From assembly GCA_963932145.1 (NCBI GenBank), contig OZ010574.1, positions 82,996,049-83,060,048 of the forward strand: a stretch of DNA of 64,000 nt. Direction: 5' to 3'. Each line of letters begins with the position of its first letter. Position 1 is the first letter of the stretch. Source of the stretch: Acanthosepion lycidas. Lineage: Eukaryota; Mollusca; Cephalopoda; Sepiida; Sepiidae. This document shows positions 35,207 to 46,800 of the stretch, one piece after another. The notes beneath the pieces were generated by a model. It ran no database searches. It saw only the letters and a program-made list of their open reading frames with translations, and had not been told where the DNA came from. Position numbers and translations under genes: made by a program.

Positions 35207-35339
35207 ATGCAAAGTTTTGGTAAAACTGACAGAAAGCCAGGTGACCAAAAGAGAAATTAACAACCAATAAATCTAAAACCAATAAAATTGATAGAAGAAA
35301 ACAGGAAAATGAAACATAAACTAAGAAAAAAACAAAAGA

Positions 35340-35520
35340 CAGACACGGTACTCTAAGTTACAAAGACAGAGCGATTACACCTCCCAGCATCTTTACTGAG
35401 AAAGAGACAAATTTTGAACTACGACCGTCAGGCATTCTAGTCACCTGACGATCATGGCCTGAAACTTAAGTAATAGTCTGAACTTTGTGCGTGCACACAC
35501 ACACACATATATATGTTTGT
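35340..35520. repeat. Possible repeat end ('cctgacgatcatgg' motif) with CA/TA tail
   Basis: 'cacctgacgatcatggcctgaa' followed by 'taatagtctgaa' and a (CA)n(TA)n tail resembles dispersed repeat ends of invertebrates. Only one copy is in the window. Confidence 0.35.
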
Positions 35521-35856
35521 GTAGGTAATGTTGGATTTAAAACATGACAAAATTAGTATGTCGCAAGACTGAAATTGTAGAAGTCCAGTTAGAATTTAAA
35601 TGACTAACAATGACTTGGCAAAATCAAATTCATAATCATAGCACATTTTACTAGTGAGCTAGATAAATGTAAAGAATGATAAATATATAGATCAATACAA
35701 TATTATTCTAAGTGTTTATTTTGCCTGTAAATTTCTACTGGACAGACTTTTCTCCCTAGCAAGGCCAATGCAAATTGTATCATTCAATGGGTCACTGTTT
35801 TGAGTGGTTTATGAAGTTGTGAGATGAAAAGAAGGACCCTGTGAAAGAAGAGAGTA

Positions 35857-35902
35857 TAATAATAATAATAATAATAATAGAAGAAGAAGAAGAATGAGAA
35901 GA
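35857..35902. repeat. (AAT)n(AAG)n microsatellite
   Basis: Trinucleotide arrays, AAT passing into AAG. Confidence 0.95.
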
Positions 35903-35992
35903 AATGTCATATATGCAGCAATTTTGAATTAGACTGTCATGTTTTAGCTTGAACTTATGATTAATTCAACATGATAAATATGACCACAATTT

Positions 35993-35998
<6 letters not shown>

Positions 35999-36028
<30 letters not shown>

Positions 36029-36145
36029 AAACCTAGAGAGCCAGACAAACCTACTAAGGTTTCATCTAAGTGGATCATCAGAGAAAGCTGACGATCCACT
36101 TAGGTGAAACCTTGGTAGGTTTGTCTGGCTCTCTAGGTTTGACTA
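35999..36145. repeat. TA microsatellite followed by a 56-bp-stem hairpin
   Basis: The TA run at 35999-36026 is followed by arms 36028-36083 and 36090-36145 around a 6-base loop (agaaag). The arms differ at three positions, all transitions; as plus-strand RNA two would be G-U pairs. The inner part, ctgacgatccacttaggtga, resembles repeat-end motifs near 35400. A foldback MITE or a palindromic repeat tail are the likely identities. Confidence 0.9.
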
Positions 36146-36299
36146 GGTCTGCTCTACTTTCGTATTGAGCGCTTTTTTAGTTAGTTGATTACTCGTATCG
36201 AGGTTTTTTCTTTGGGCTTTGGACCCGTATGCTGTATGATTATTTTTGACAGACATTCATATTCCTAGCTCTTTTTTTTTTTTTTTTAAACCTTTTTTC

Positions 36300-36640
36300 C
36301 TTCAAAAATATTTTTCATATTTTCCCAATAAAACATGACCGAGTGCACATATAAATACTTTGTATATCCATTCCATGAAGTCGTTCCTTGAGGGTTGACC
36401 ACAGATTCTCAATTGTATTTAATTCAAGAGAGTTTCCAGGCCAGTCTATAGTACTTTGATTTGCACACTGGTAAGGCTTTTCAGTGTGTTTGTGCAGTGT
36501 TACAATTATTGTACGCTTCCTTGGAGTAATGTCCATCGCAGACAATGGCTGTAGTACAACTATTTGACAATCAAGACAATAGTGTCTGGGTGTGATAAAA
36601 ATCTGGTGCAATCACAGATGATACAATATTTTTCAAGGCC
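36300..36640 (-). pseudogene. Tc1-like transposase, C-terminal fragment
   Basis: The minus-strand frame 36611-36315 contains 'STIDWPGNSLELNTIENLWS' followed by 'LKERLHGMD', the DWP..SP.LNPIENLW block at the end of the Tc1-type DDE domain. The Glu in 'IENLW' is present. The canonical Pro and Asp of 'SPDLNP' are changed (SLELNT). The rest of the transposase lies outside or is decayed at 36640-36830. Confidence 0.82.
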
Positions 36641-36889
36641 AAACAAATTTCATCTTACACCCAGAAAATGGTTTCATATTATTGCACACCACTGCAAATG
36701 ACCTAATCTGAGGAAAAAATTGATTACACCCTATCACTCAGTAGGTCTGAAACTGACCATATGGTGAAAGAAAGGAAACTAAAGTGGTTGTTTCAATTAA
36801 TTTGCACAAGGGTGTATGCATTATTATTTGAAACTCATATGATATACCCTCGATTCTACCAGAATAATTTAATCATCTGGTAATCCCAC

Positions 36890-38110
36890 CTCAGCCTGAC
36901 TGGAGTCTACAGTCTTATTTGGCAACCTTCCTAGAGTTAGAGGCTCAATAAAATTGCCCAGCCTCCTGTGCTGTGAACAGGTAGAAGTAGGTAGACTCAC
37001 CTATTGTCTAGTCTGCACTCCTTCCACATCTATTGAGCAGGGATAGAGATTCATCCCTTATTCCCTGTTTAGGATATAGTTTAACGATTCTTCTTCTTTC
37101 AGTGCCTTAATGATTTAACTGTCTTAACTTTCTAGCAATCTGACTGTGGCTTTCCATTATGAGGGTACCAGGTTTGCAGTTTGCTTGCTGCTGCTTCTAA
37201 CTGGTTGTTAGGGGCCTGAACTCTTTAGCAGCACTTACAGAGGCTGCTCTGATCAACAGCTGTATAATACCAGGGTTTTTGTATGTCATGTCATACATGA
37301 GTAGTTGTTCCTGCATATATTTCCAGTGGACAACCCTGAGGTCACATTATGCTTTGTTTTCAGCCAGCTCTGACTGATCTGTATTCCATTAACGATGAAT
37401 ATTGATAATTATGTTGGCTTTTTTCCTTCTTTTCCCAACACAAATTTACTCATGAACAACACAACAAAACAAAATATAACAAAACAAGCAAAAACAAAAC
37501 CACCTACCCACTTCAACCTTTCTTTCTCCAATGTTCATGGTATCTGCTCCAACTTTGGCAGTATAGAAACTTTTCTCATGGAAGGGTCACTGGATATCCT
37601 TGCACTTTAAAAAACAAACTTAAATTCAGACCTATCTATCTCGTGCTTCTTGATAAAGTCCAAATAAGAATCAGCAATATTACTGGCTCTAATCTGCACA
37701 TCTTAGCTTCAGTCACTTTCCCACCACTATAAGGTTACCTCCCTTTGCCTTTTTTTATGAATATTTTCATAGAAATTGTTCAGATGAGATCTTCGCTATG
37801 ATATCTAGACCCTTCGAAATTAAGTGCAGTACTAGACTGGCAACGAAGTCTCATCAATTTACATATAAGCTGGTTAGATATAGCTATAAATTCTATTCTA
37901 ATAGTTTCTTTTCTTGCACTTGTCACTTATGGAACTCTATTCAAGCTCAATGCTTTCCAGCCAACTTTAATCTGCAAAAGTTTAAATGCAGTATCAATTC
38001 CTATCTGCTGTCATCCTGTTTACTCTTCTATTGTTCTTACTGTGTAGCAGTTTTCCTGTGTTTAACTCTTCCGCACATTGCATCTTTTCGCCAGAATTCA
38101 CCTTTTTGAT
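36890..38110 (+). pseudogene. CR1/Jockey-like LINE with large internal deletion
   Basis: The frame 37395-37611 is the start of the ORF2 endonuclease: 'FNLSFSNVHGICSNFGSIET' and 'DILAL', followed by 'KTNLNSDL'. At about 37650 the sequence jumps to the C-terminal region: 'SWxSPNKNQQYYWL' and then 37798-38109 'TRLATKSHQFTYKLVRYSYK', 'FYSNSFFSCTCHLWNSI', 'NLQKFKCSINSYLLSS'. The whole reverse transcriptase is missing. 36890-37390 would then be the 5' part, though I see no convincing ORF1 there. Confidence 0.78.
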
Positions 38111-39780
38111 ATTCCACTCTGTGTCTGGAATTTTCCACATGTCATCACTTAGATTATAATATTAATAAGGATTATGATCATAATAAAACAAAGGTAAATA
38201 TATAGATTAATGCAAGGACTTAATGGACTGAACATGAGGTGAAAATATAAATACTCGTTAACTACAATTTTAATAATAAATATGTTGGTGTTAGATGAAT
38301 TGAAAAGGTGTGCTGCTAAAAGAAATTTATAGAATATATTTTAAATGTGTTATATTTAGAAAGTGTCTCTCACGTAATATTTTAATAAAATGTTTTAATA
38401 GAATATAAGTTTTTACTTGAAAATTCGTAAAAAGGAACGCACACACACACACCTGTTTCACATTAAAAAATACAGTCTTAAAAAAGTATTGAAATAACTA
38501 TTTCATAAACATATTGAGTGTTGTGAAGATATTTGGTTCCTCAAAGTGAACTTAAATCAAAATCAGAAATCTCTGAAGTAAAATATCCTTTCAATGCTAA
38601 GTGATAAAACTAAGATGATACTTTTAAATATACTGTAGTAAAAAAACAAATATGTGTATGGAAGACAAGAGGTGAAATCCTTCATATAATCAATATGATT
38701 TCCACTGTTATTTATTTATTATTTACTTATTTAAATAGAAATTTCCCTGGCACATGTAAGAGCTTTTAGTGATTATTATTATGTAAGAGCTTTTAGTGAT
38801 TATTATTCTTGAAAGAAGAATTTTTCCCCTCACCCCAAGGGAAAGAGAGATTTGCAGAAATGTTTCTGCATCTTTTCTCCCTTTTTACAGCTTTGGGCAC
38901 GTAGAAGAATTCTTCAAAATAAGAAATCTTCCAATGTAGAAATTCTTCAATATTTTCTTCAAGAGAAAATTTTTGACCTTTTCAAAATTATGCAATATTC
39001 ATTTTTTTACTAGTTTAATTATGATGTAAAAAGAGAAATGGCACTGTATTTTGTTATTTCCTTAGTATTATTAGAAGTTTTTTTTTTTTACATTTTGAGA
39101 TTTTAAATACAAAGTGGGTGCTGAAATGTTTTGGCCAAACCAAGAATATTCTCATGATTGTTCAAATTTTGGGAATGGGTCAGGTGAAAACCTTTTCAAG
39201 ACACTTGAAATATACTCTTGTGTCTAGAATTGACTGACATGGCAAATTCTAGAGTAATTGGACATGGTTAATTTGCAGAAATGCCCAACAAGTGGAATTG
39301 ACAAAGTTTCCATGAAGAATAACAAATGAAAAAAAAAGAAGAGGTTAAAATAATACTAATCAAACAATATATATGCAAGACAAAAGTAGGCAAAGGAACA
39401 GTAATAAGGCAAAAAATTCATAAAGTATGAATAGTATTAACACACAAAATACAGGCAATTGATTGTAGCACTCTGACTTTGACAAAAGAGAACAAAAATA
39501 TGGCAGATGAGACTCAGAAGTAGTTTACCGTATTGATTTGGAAGAAATTTCAGGATACATCTGTACAGTTTGTCTCTAAATTTGAGGAGGTGGCAGTTTT
39601 TGCACATATTCCCATGTGGAGTGGAACCAACACTAAATATTTAAATTTTGAATTTTTTCTAAAATACTCACTGATATTCCAGATACCTGATTTATTGGAT
39701 TTTTTTCTACTTTTTTCTCAACCTCCTCCTCTTTTGTGTTATCATCAGATTATCATTTTATTAGCAGCATTTGTCTATAT
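38111..39780. other. AT-rich stretch with a 27-bp tandem repeat
   Basis: 38754-38807 is two perfect copies of a 27-bp unit (atgtaagagcttttagtgat..). 38440-38455 is a short CA run. Otherwise nothing recognised. Confidence 0.6.
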
Positions 39781-39785
39781 CTCCA

Positions 39786-39787
<2 letters not shown>

Positions 39788-39818
<31 letters not shown>
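39788..39818. repeat. TA microsatellite at SINE 3' end
   Basis: A TA run directly abutting the SINE end 'ctcttgactctccc'. Confidence 0.9.
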
Positions 39819-39820
<2 letters not shown>

Positions 39821-40232
39821 TCTTGACTCTCCCATCGAATTTGACGTATGAGGGTCAAGCAGATCTGTTCCTAGGAAATCAACAGCCTGACAAAAGCACA
39901 TGAGTATATAGTGGTGAAGGTTTCGTACAGGACCATCCACATTTTTGAAGGGACGAATACAGAGACCTGGTGCACTACGTGCCACAATGTCCCCAAACGA
40001 CCCTCCGCAGGTTTTGAATTCAGAGTTTCCCTTCTCCTAGACCAGTTGCCATCCAAGACTATAGAACCCAGTCTGTACTTCTATTTAACCATAGCTGGAG
40101 GGAGAAGAAGAGGATTCACACCTTTCCCAAGGGTATTAGCACGTAAGTGAATGTAATGGATGTGACTGGAATTCGAGCTCTGCGATTCCTCAATCCAAGC
40201 CACTATACATTACTCCACCGTGCCTCCTATAT
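39818..40232 (-). mobile_element. tRNA-headed SINE, full-length copy (subfamily A)
   Basis: On the minus strand it begins AGGAGGCACGGTGGAGTAAT at 40232 and has an A-box-like TGGAGTAATG and a B-box-like GAGCTCGAATTCC about 40 bp later, as in a tRNA-derived pol III promoter. The body holds 'cttacgtgctaatac' and 'ctatagtcttggatggcaac'. The tail half (39818-40020) is unlike that of the copy at 47058. It ends at 39818 and is flanked by TA runs on both sides, the upstream one at 40229-40255. About 415 bp. Confidence 0.8.
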
Positions 40233-40255
40233 ATATATATATATATATATATATA
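40229..40255. repeat. TA microsatellite
   Basis: A TA run next to the SINE head. Confidence 0.9.
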
Positions 40256-40461
40256 CTGCAATTTCAAAAAGAACTATAATGGGAAAACATAAATTGCCAG
40301 CCTTCTCAAGGATCTCTTGATGATTCATACCAATGATGCATCATAAAGTCTTCTTCAGTTCTGTTTAAAGGGGCCCATATGCCAAAAATAGAAGTGCAAA
40401 TGCTGACTGATATTAAAATAAAATATTTTTATTTAATAATTATAAGTAAGACAAGGAATAA

Positions 40462-41974
40462 AGAATAAAAAATGACAAAGTTCAAGAGACTGGTTCAAAA
40501 AAGATGTGGCACTGTAAATGTCTGGATTCTTTTCAATTTATTTCATTTTTTTAAAAAAATAAGCTTTCAGATATTTTCTTTATTGAAAGATAAAAATAGA
40601 TAATGCTGATAAATTGTATCCACAACATCATATCTGATTAGTGGGAGGCTAACATATGGAGGCATTCTCATCATGACCTCTGATCATTCAGAGATTAAAT
40701 CAAGTGTGACAGGACAGAGAAAAGAGAGTGCTTTCCTTATAAGGCAAACAGCTGAAAAGGTGAAGAAGAGAGCCACATCTGTTCCATGTATTTTCTTACT
40801 GTTCATTCCTGCATCATTCTAAAAGTAGGGTCTCCCTCTCTCTCAGTCAACATAAAGAAAAAGTGGATTTTTATATTAACCATATTTTCCACAATGTATA
40901 AGAAAAGTTGCATTTGCCCTTTTACAGCATATATTTATTTTGATCTGTAACCCTTTTACTTAGCTATGCTATACCCTTAAAAGTTGCCTTCTGAAAACTC
41001 TACAGATTATTCAGTAATGTTGTAAGAAAGCAGATAGTAAGGTAGATTGAAGGCAATTTGATTGGTCACAAATTATTGACAGATCTCATCTGTTTCTATT
41101 TACTTTATGAATATTTTTATGAACAATTACTAGTAAATAAAGAGTTATAACTTCCATAACATTCTTTTGACAGTTTCTTTTCAAATTATAATGTGGTTAA
41201 TGTAAAGAAAACTATTATTTTAATGTGTAATTGATTATCACCTCCATAACATTCAGTTACTCATCCTTCTTTTAAAATTATTATTACCATTCATTTGGGA
41301 ATATAATAATATGTCTAAAACACAATATGATTATTTATTCTGTTTCTATGCAACGTTTTGTACTGATCTTTGTTGTTAAGCTATCTATATGGTTGAAAGA
41401 AGTGTGGTCTTAACCAAGACCCATAGGCTTCACTTGTTCAAAGCCCTTTTTATTTCAAAGATGACAGTTTAGATATTTCTGAATTGCTTTGGTGTCATGC
41501 ATGACATCCATATGGAAGTCACGATTTGACAGGTCTATTTTAGAGGATGGCAATTATTCAGGTTAATATTTTTTGTATATAGCTTATTCTATTTAAAATT
41601 TCCTTATCTTCTAGAAAAAAAATTGTTATGATTAATCCATACATAGATTAGATTAACTTTATGTGATAGAATTGTTTACATCTGGACATTGTTCATAAAT
41701 TTAGCACTGTAAAAAGGTGTTTTTTTTTGTCATCAAAAATAAAATGGTGCAGATTGCAATATGAAAAAAAGAAATGTATATGTCATCGTCTTATATAATA
41801 AATCTTCAACAATCTAGTGTAAAAGAGAAAGTTATAAAACTTTGAATAAAATTTCATGTTTTTTTTTTCAAAATAGAAACACCTCCATAACACTCAGTTA
41901 CTCACCCTTCTTTTAAAATTATTATTACCATTCATTTGGGAATATAATAATATGTCTAAAACACAATGTGATTA
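40462..41974. repeat. 1.4-kb direct duplication, copy B, with re-copied internal piece
   Basis: 40462-41880 matches copy A at 33588-34996. Immediately after, 41879-41974 repeats an internal segment of the same unit (41239-41334) with about three substitutions. The join is at a shared 'ac'. Directly after it, R1 begins. Confidence 0.93.
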
Positions 41975-41979
41975 ATTAT

Positions 41980-42200
41980 ACTATCTTTGTTGTTATCCCA
42001 ATGTTTCGGTTGTTGTGCTCTCCAGCCTTCATCAGGTGTCTGTTGATCTAGGTAACCTACAGGGAATTCCCAAATGTATCCTTCATTTAATCTCCTGGGG
42101 TAGACTGTTCTCGTTTCACAAGAGATATTTCATCTACTTCATATTCTTAATACTTCTCAGTTATTGCTCACCCTGTTTCCACTGAATCCCAGACTCTGTA
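41980..42200 (+). repeat. R1 dispersed repeat
   Basis: 'tctttgttgttatcccaatg', 'gctctccagccttcatcagg', 'ctgttgatctaggtaacc' and a tail ending near 'gttattgctcaccc'. The cleanest R1 core in the window. Confidence 0.72.
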
Positions 42201-42430
42201 ATGGGGCCTCGCATAAAGGCAGGGAAAGTCGGCAAAATAGGCATTGAACTGAGCAGGGCTCAGACTGGTCTCCCTGGTAAACAGATCCTGAAGGTAATCT
42301 TGGAAAATCTCACATATACTCACATCTGTAGTCACAGTTCACTTATCTGGCAATGTGATACTTGTGACTGGATGCCTTTCGAGTTTCCTTTGTACACAAT
42401 TCAGTGGCCATATTTATTGCCTTTGTTATT
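42201..42430. other. Unannotated stretch
   Basis: The 80-codon frame at 42201-42443 has no motif I recognise. It may belong to R1 or to the 3' end of the Tx1-like LINE. Confidence 0.35.
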
Positions 42431-43453
42431 CTCTTTAACCTAGCCCTAACTACTAGAGCTTGATCCTTCTTGATAAGCAAGGATGCCAGCTAAGTGTCCC
42501 CACTATCACAGGATTTGACATCCAATCTACTTTCTCTAGATGCCTTTTGCATCAGTAACTAAAATCAGCAGCAAATGATCTAAGTTTAGATTTTAAATGA
42601 TTCCACTACTTATTCCCAACCACAGCCCCTGTTAATTCTCACTGTAACATTGGTTGTAGCTGGTCCCGGCAATGTTGCTCACCAAATAATGATGCGTTCA
42701 ATTTTTAGAAACCAGCCGTCTTAACCTTAGACTTCTCTAAGTTTACCCAAACCTGGACAAGCCTGATCTGAGTAAACTATATCATGGAAACTTTGACATT
42801 CTAAAAGCCCTACGTTGACTCTCTTAACTAGAACTCAGTTGATGTAGCTACAATGCACCAGTGAATCTAAGCTGCCACTCTTAATCCAAGTCCATGCTAC
42901 CTGCCATGGGTGCTCATTTCGATAATTATCAACAAGATCAAACCCATCGATAAAGTCCTGAATGACATAACATCTGGGTTGTTAGTACCCAATCTTTCCT
43001 CTGTGCAATCTATATCAAGATCAAGGACAGCATTCCAGTCACCTGCTAGAACTACCAAAAGTGATGTCATTAAAAATGGCTCAATCCACCAAAACAAATC
43101 CAGCCACTTCACATGGTCATTGTCACATAAACCCCAATGAGATGAAGAGCCTTGTTCTTTATGGTAATATCCAGCACAAAAAACCTGCCCGCCAGATCCG
43201 TGAAGACAAGAGCACACACCGCATCCACAGACTTGCTCACCAGCCAGGAAACACTTCTTGAATGTATATCAAAACATGCTGAACAGCGTATAAACCCCCT
43301 TGATAGAATGTTCTCATAATCGCAAGTTGAAAACCGGGTCTCCTGTAAATAGTATATATCCACCCTGAGATGCTGAAGATTGTGAGTGAACCTTGTCCTA
43401 TGAAACTTCAACCTCAGGCCCCAGGCATTTAAACTTGCTAACCAGAGAGCCAT
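42430..43453 (-). pseudogene. Tx1-like LINE ORF2, endonuclease domain (truncated)
   Basis: On the minus strand 43453-43109 starts 'MALWLASLNAWGLRLKFHRT', then 'LRVDIYYLQETRFS' (the conserved QET of the AP-type endonuclease) and 'FVLDITIKNKALHLIGVY'. The next frame continues 'VVLAGDWNAVLDLDID' (the GDWN block), 'GTNNPDVMSFR'. Lower down it reads 'NRVLVKRVNVG' and 'YSDQAC', the 'SDH' position having lost its His. The order is that of Tx1/L1-type ORF2. The reverse transcriptase that should follow is absent, so the copy is 3'-truncated or deleted. Confidence 0.85.
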
Positions 43454-43455
43454 TA

Positions 43456-45520
43456 TCAGTTTGAATAGGGTTGGGAAACTGGATTGAACATGGTCAGGGA
43501 AAGAATACCAACAGCCTCACCCATTGACCTCTGGCCTATCTCATTCTTGATAGTGCCATCCCGAGAGAGACTGCCAATATCGCAAGGAAAAGTTAGCTTT
43601 AGTGCCCTATAGACAGAGGGGTGAACAGAAACTGTGACCCTTCCTGAACAGAAGTGTTTTAACTTTCTTGTGGACTCATTGTCAAAAATGGTGATGGTTG
43701 GGGGGGACATATTAAATGATTTTATGGTCTCCTTGACCATACCCCATGACTGCTGTGTCCTCAAATCAGTTCAAAGGACAGAACACGCTGTATCGCAGTA
43801 AAATTAGTTGGTATCACATCATCTTTGTTGGCATATTGCTTTATTAGTGATAGTTAGCTAAGTTCTTTTATTCTATTGCCATAATTTGGCTCTTTCAGCC
43901 TGGGCCAAGGAAATGCAACAGACATTCTGTTTGTTTTGTTTTGCCTTCTCCTCCTTTCCATCACCTCTGCTGATGGACTTCTCTGGTGTTTTGAAGGTGG
44001 ACACATTTCAGGATGTTTTTTGGGGAGAGAAGGACTAGGAGTTGGACATGGGGTGTGTGATGTACTTTTCCTGAAAATATTGGGATCTCTATCGAACAGA
44101 ATAATTTACACGGGTCCAATGTATTGATGATGGTTTAGAAACTGATTTTGAAATGGGAGGATGGGGCAGAGGTCAAGGAGGGAGCTGCCTTTTTAGTAGA
44201 TGATAGTTTCCTGTTGGTGTTCAATTTTGCTTTGGGCATTTTGATTTTTTTCAGTTTTCTGAAATCCAGGGTCATATATTTTTTTTCATTTCCTCAAAAG
44301 AAGTATTCTCTTTAGAGGCCAGGGCATCACCCTTAACATTGGTAGAGGGAGTGGGTCTGTTTCTGCCTTTCATCCCAGGGGGCTTTAGAGGACTGAGGAC
44401 CCACTGTCTGATGCTTCCCTCTGGCCCTACCAACAACCAGCCATTCACCTTCTCCTTTTTCCACAACTGCCCAAACAGCAGGCAAAAGCTCTTTGGGGAA
44501 TGGGGATTTAGAGCTCAGCCTAACCAGGGGTTTAAACACAGCAGTCTCAGAAGCTGGCATGCCCATCACAGGTGAGGTGGAACTTAAAGATGTGTCATGG
44601 GGGATTTTGGTTGACTGGGGCCTGACTTTCAGAGACCTTCTTATCTGGGTAGGAGGAGGTAAGGTGACCAGCCTCTCCACACTTCCAACATGTTGGGTTT
44701 CTTCAGGCCCCTTACTTCCAGACAGTTGGGGATGGAGTAGAAAGCATTACAATTTAATATCCAAAACTCCATCCCCGGTTCAAGTTATCCCAAGAAGCAC
44801 CCAGTATGTTACCATATTGTGAAGTGAATGCAGCCAGGTTCTCCCTGATAACCTGACCAGGGACCTCAAATATTGCCACGCTTTTCAAACACCTGCTTTT
44901 GTATTCGATCTGAAGGATTAGATCTTTCATAATTAGATCTTGACACAAAACTTTAACACAGTCTTCAGGCATGTGCAGCTATATGTCTCACATGAAGTAG
45001 TCTGCACCCATAACAATTCTTTGGAGCTTAACCCTCCCAGGGACTCCAGTGATTTTACAACTTTGTCTTTTGTGGAGCAACAAATTTTACACAAACACTT
45101 GTCCATCATGAAGACTGTCACTATTTTTTTTCAATCTTCTTTAGCTCTTGAGGTGCTTCCAAGTGCCCACCTGCTACCACAAGGTGAGCGTAATTCTTGG
45201 CATGCTCCAGAAACTCCACTATATTAATAATGCATTTCAGGGGTGACTTCCAGCAACAGAGTATTTCCCCATTCTCTACATTATCACTTATGTTATCTGA
45301 ATCATGGCCATTAGTATTTTGGCCATTATTAGCTTCCGTACATTTGTTACTAGTCACGTCTTCACCATTATTAACCTCTATATTGTTGTTTTTTTGGAGT
45401 ACCCTTGAATACTGGATACTCCTCAATATTATCTTTGTTGTGTGGGCCCTTTTTTAGAGAAAACAAATGTTTCTTGACTGACTGCATTGAGTCAGCCATT
45501 GAGGATTTTAAAAGGACAGC
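43456..45520 (-). pseudogene. Tx1-like LINE ORF1 (broken)
   Basis: Upstream of ORF2 on the minus strand lie acidic Asn-rich N-terminal sequence (45426-45121, 'NNGQNTNGHDSDNISDNVEN'), a central part (44972-44760), and a zinc knuckle 'CWKCGEAGH' at 44690-44664, whose last Cys position reads Tyr ('SSYP'). After that come a Ser/Pro-rich tail and Lys/Gln-rich end (to about 44200). 43764-43456 is an open frame directly before the ORF2 start. ORF1 with a C-terminal CCHC followed by an endonuclease ORF2 fits the Tx1 group. Stops are scattered. Confidence 0.75.
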
Positions 45521-45799
45521 TAAATCAAGCAGATTTATAATTTTTCTTGTAAATATATAAGAAAAGAAAGAGAAGGGAAGAGTGGGAAAAAAGAAATAAT
45601 TAGCAACAAAATACAAATAAGCATAAAAATAAAAAAGAAAATCACCTACAGGTTAGAAAAATTCATTTAAACAAGAAATAAAATTTTAAATTAAGAGACA
45701 ATCAAAAAATTAAACAAAAAGCTGAGGAAAAAATAAAATTTAAAGATGAAAAAGAAAAATTTATAAAAGTCAAACAAATACTATTTAAGTTCACACAGT

Positions 45800-46420
45800 T
45801 TCAATAATGAATAGACTATAAAATAAGCAAAAAACAGTTATTTGGTAAGACTTACATCCGACCAAATGAAGAAAAATGCAAAAAGAAGGCTGAGGCCAAA
45901 AGTAAAACTGAAAATAAAAAAGGTTTGCTTGCAGACTAAAAACAATAAACGAAAATAAAAAAGCAAACACTAAAAGGTGGTTAAATTCAAATAAAAAATG
46001 TGAAACTAAACTATGTACTAAGCAAAGGATAAAACAAAAACAGTTATGTGGTAACACTTAAGTCAGACCAGAAAAAATGCAAATGGCCACTGAAGCAGCA
46101 AATAAAACCAAAAAAGAAAAGTTTTGCCTACTAAATATTAGTCAATTCAAAAAGTCAATTGATTTCTTTAAAAATTCCCTCAATTAAATGAACTAAAAAA
46201 AAATGCAAATGAACTATACAAAAGAAAAAATGGAGTGAAACAAAAACAATTGTATGGTAACGCTTATGTCCTAGCAGAAAAAAAAATGCGAATGGTGACT
46301 GAAGTCAAAACAAAATTTGAAATAAAAAAGTTAGAAAATCAAAAGCTTGAAAGAAAAAAATGAAATAAAAGAGAAATTAATAAAACATAACTTAACAAAA
46401 AAGCATTTCAAATGTCCCAA
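45800..46420 (-). repeat. Three 206-bp tandem monomers in the LINE 5' region
   Basis: The block 'acagttat.tggtaa.actta' starts at 45834, 46040 and 46246, exactly 206 bp apart each time, followed in each copy by a 'cagaaaaaaatgcaaatgg'-type segment. The plus strand is very A-rich here. Position upstream of ORF1 on the LINE's strand suggests promoter monomers like those of some L1 elements; that role is inference. Confidence 0.8.
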
Positions 46421-46559
46421 AGTTCTTTGCTGGAAGAAACGTCCAAAACAAAATTTTTCTCCAAGCACAAATAAAAATGGTCTTCTTATAGGTCAACACG
46501 AACAAGACTTGTAAAAAATAGAAAATTTCACCCTGACAAGAAATTTCAATAAACTTAAA

Positions 46560-46800
46560 TAATGCCTAAAGGTAAAATCCACTTTGGCAGGAAGGGAGAC
46601 AAGCTACTGCCACTGCTTAGAACACATCCATTATGCCGAGTAGTAGGCATCTAATTTCTTCAGAAATTTGTTAGCCAAGGATAGTGAATATAATCCTAGG
46701 TAAGACCACAAGGACCATAGTTAACAATTCCATGAAAAGGTTTCCTGCACTATCTGTTTCCCTGCATGACCTTGTCTCCAACAAAATTCAGTTTCACAAT
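46560..46800. other. Probable outer 5' region of the Tx1-like LINE
   Basis: Less A-rich than the monomers. No boundary or target duplication was found. It gives way to partial R1 at about 46800. Confidence 0.35.

Noticed and set aside
36028-36145. Hairpin as a microRNA precursor
   Set aside because: A 56-bp almost perfect stem with a 6-base loop is unlike typical animal precursors; no expression evidence is available.
40150-40232. tRNA gene on the minus strand
   Set aside because: A- and B-box-like blocks are present, but the sequence does not fold into a full cloverleaf by eye and is followed by a SINE body found in several copies.
42201-42443. 80-codon plus-strand frame as a gene
   Set aside because: It lies between R1 and the LINE endonuclease, shows no motif, and is probably repeat-derived.
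44339-44822. Plus-strand frames of 78 and 109 codons
   Set aside because: Shadows of the minus-strand Tx1-like ORF1, whose zinc knuckle reads in the opposite direction.
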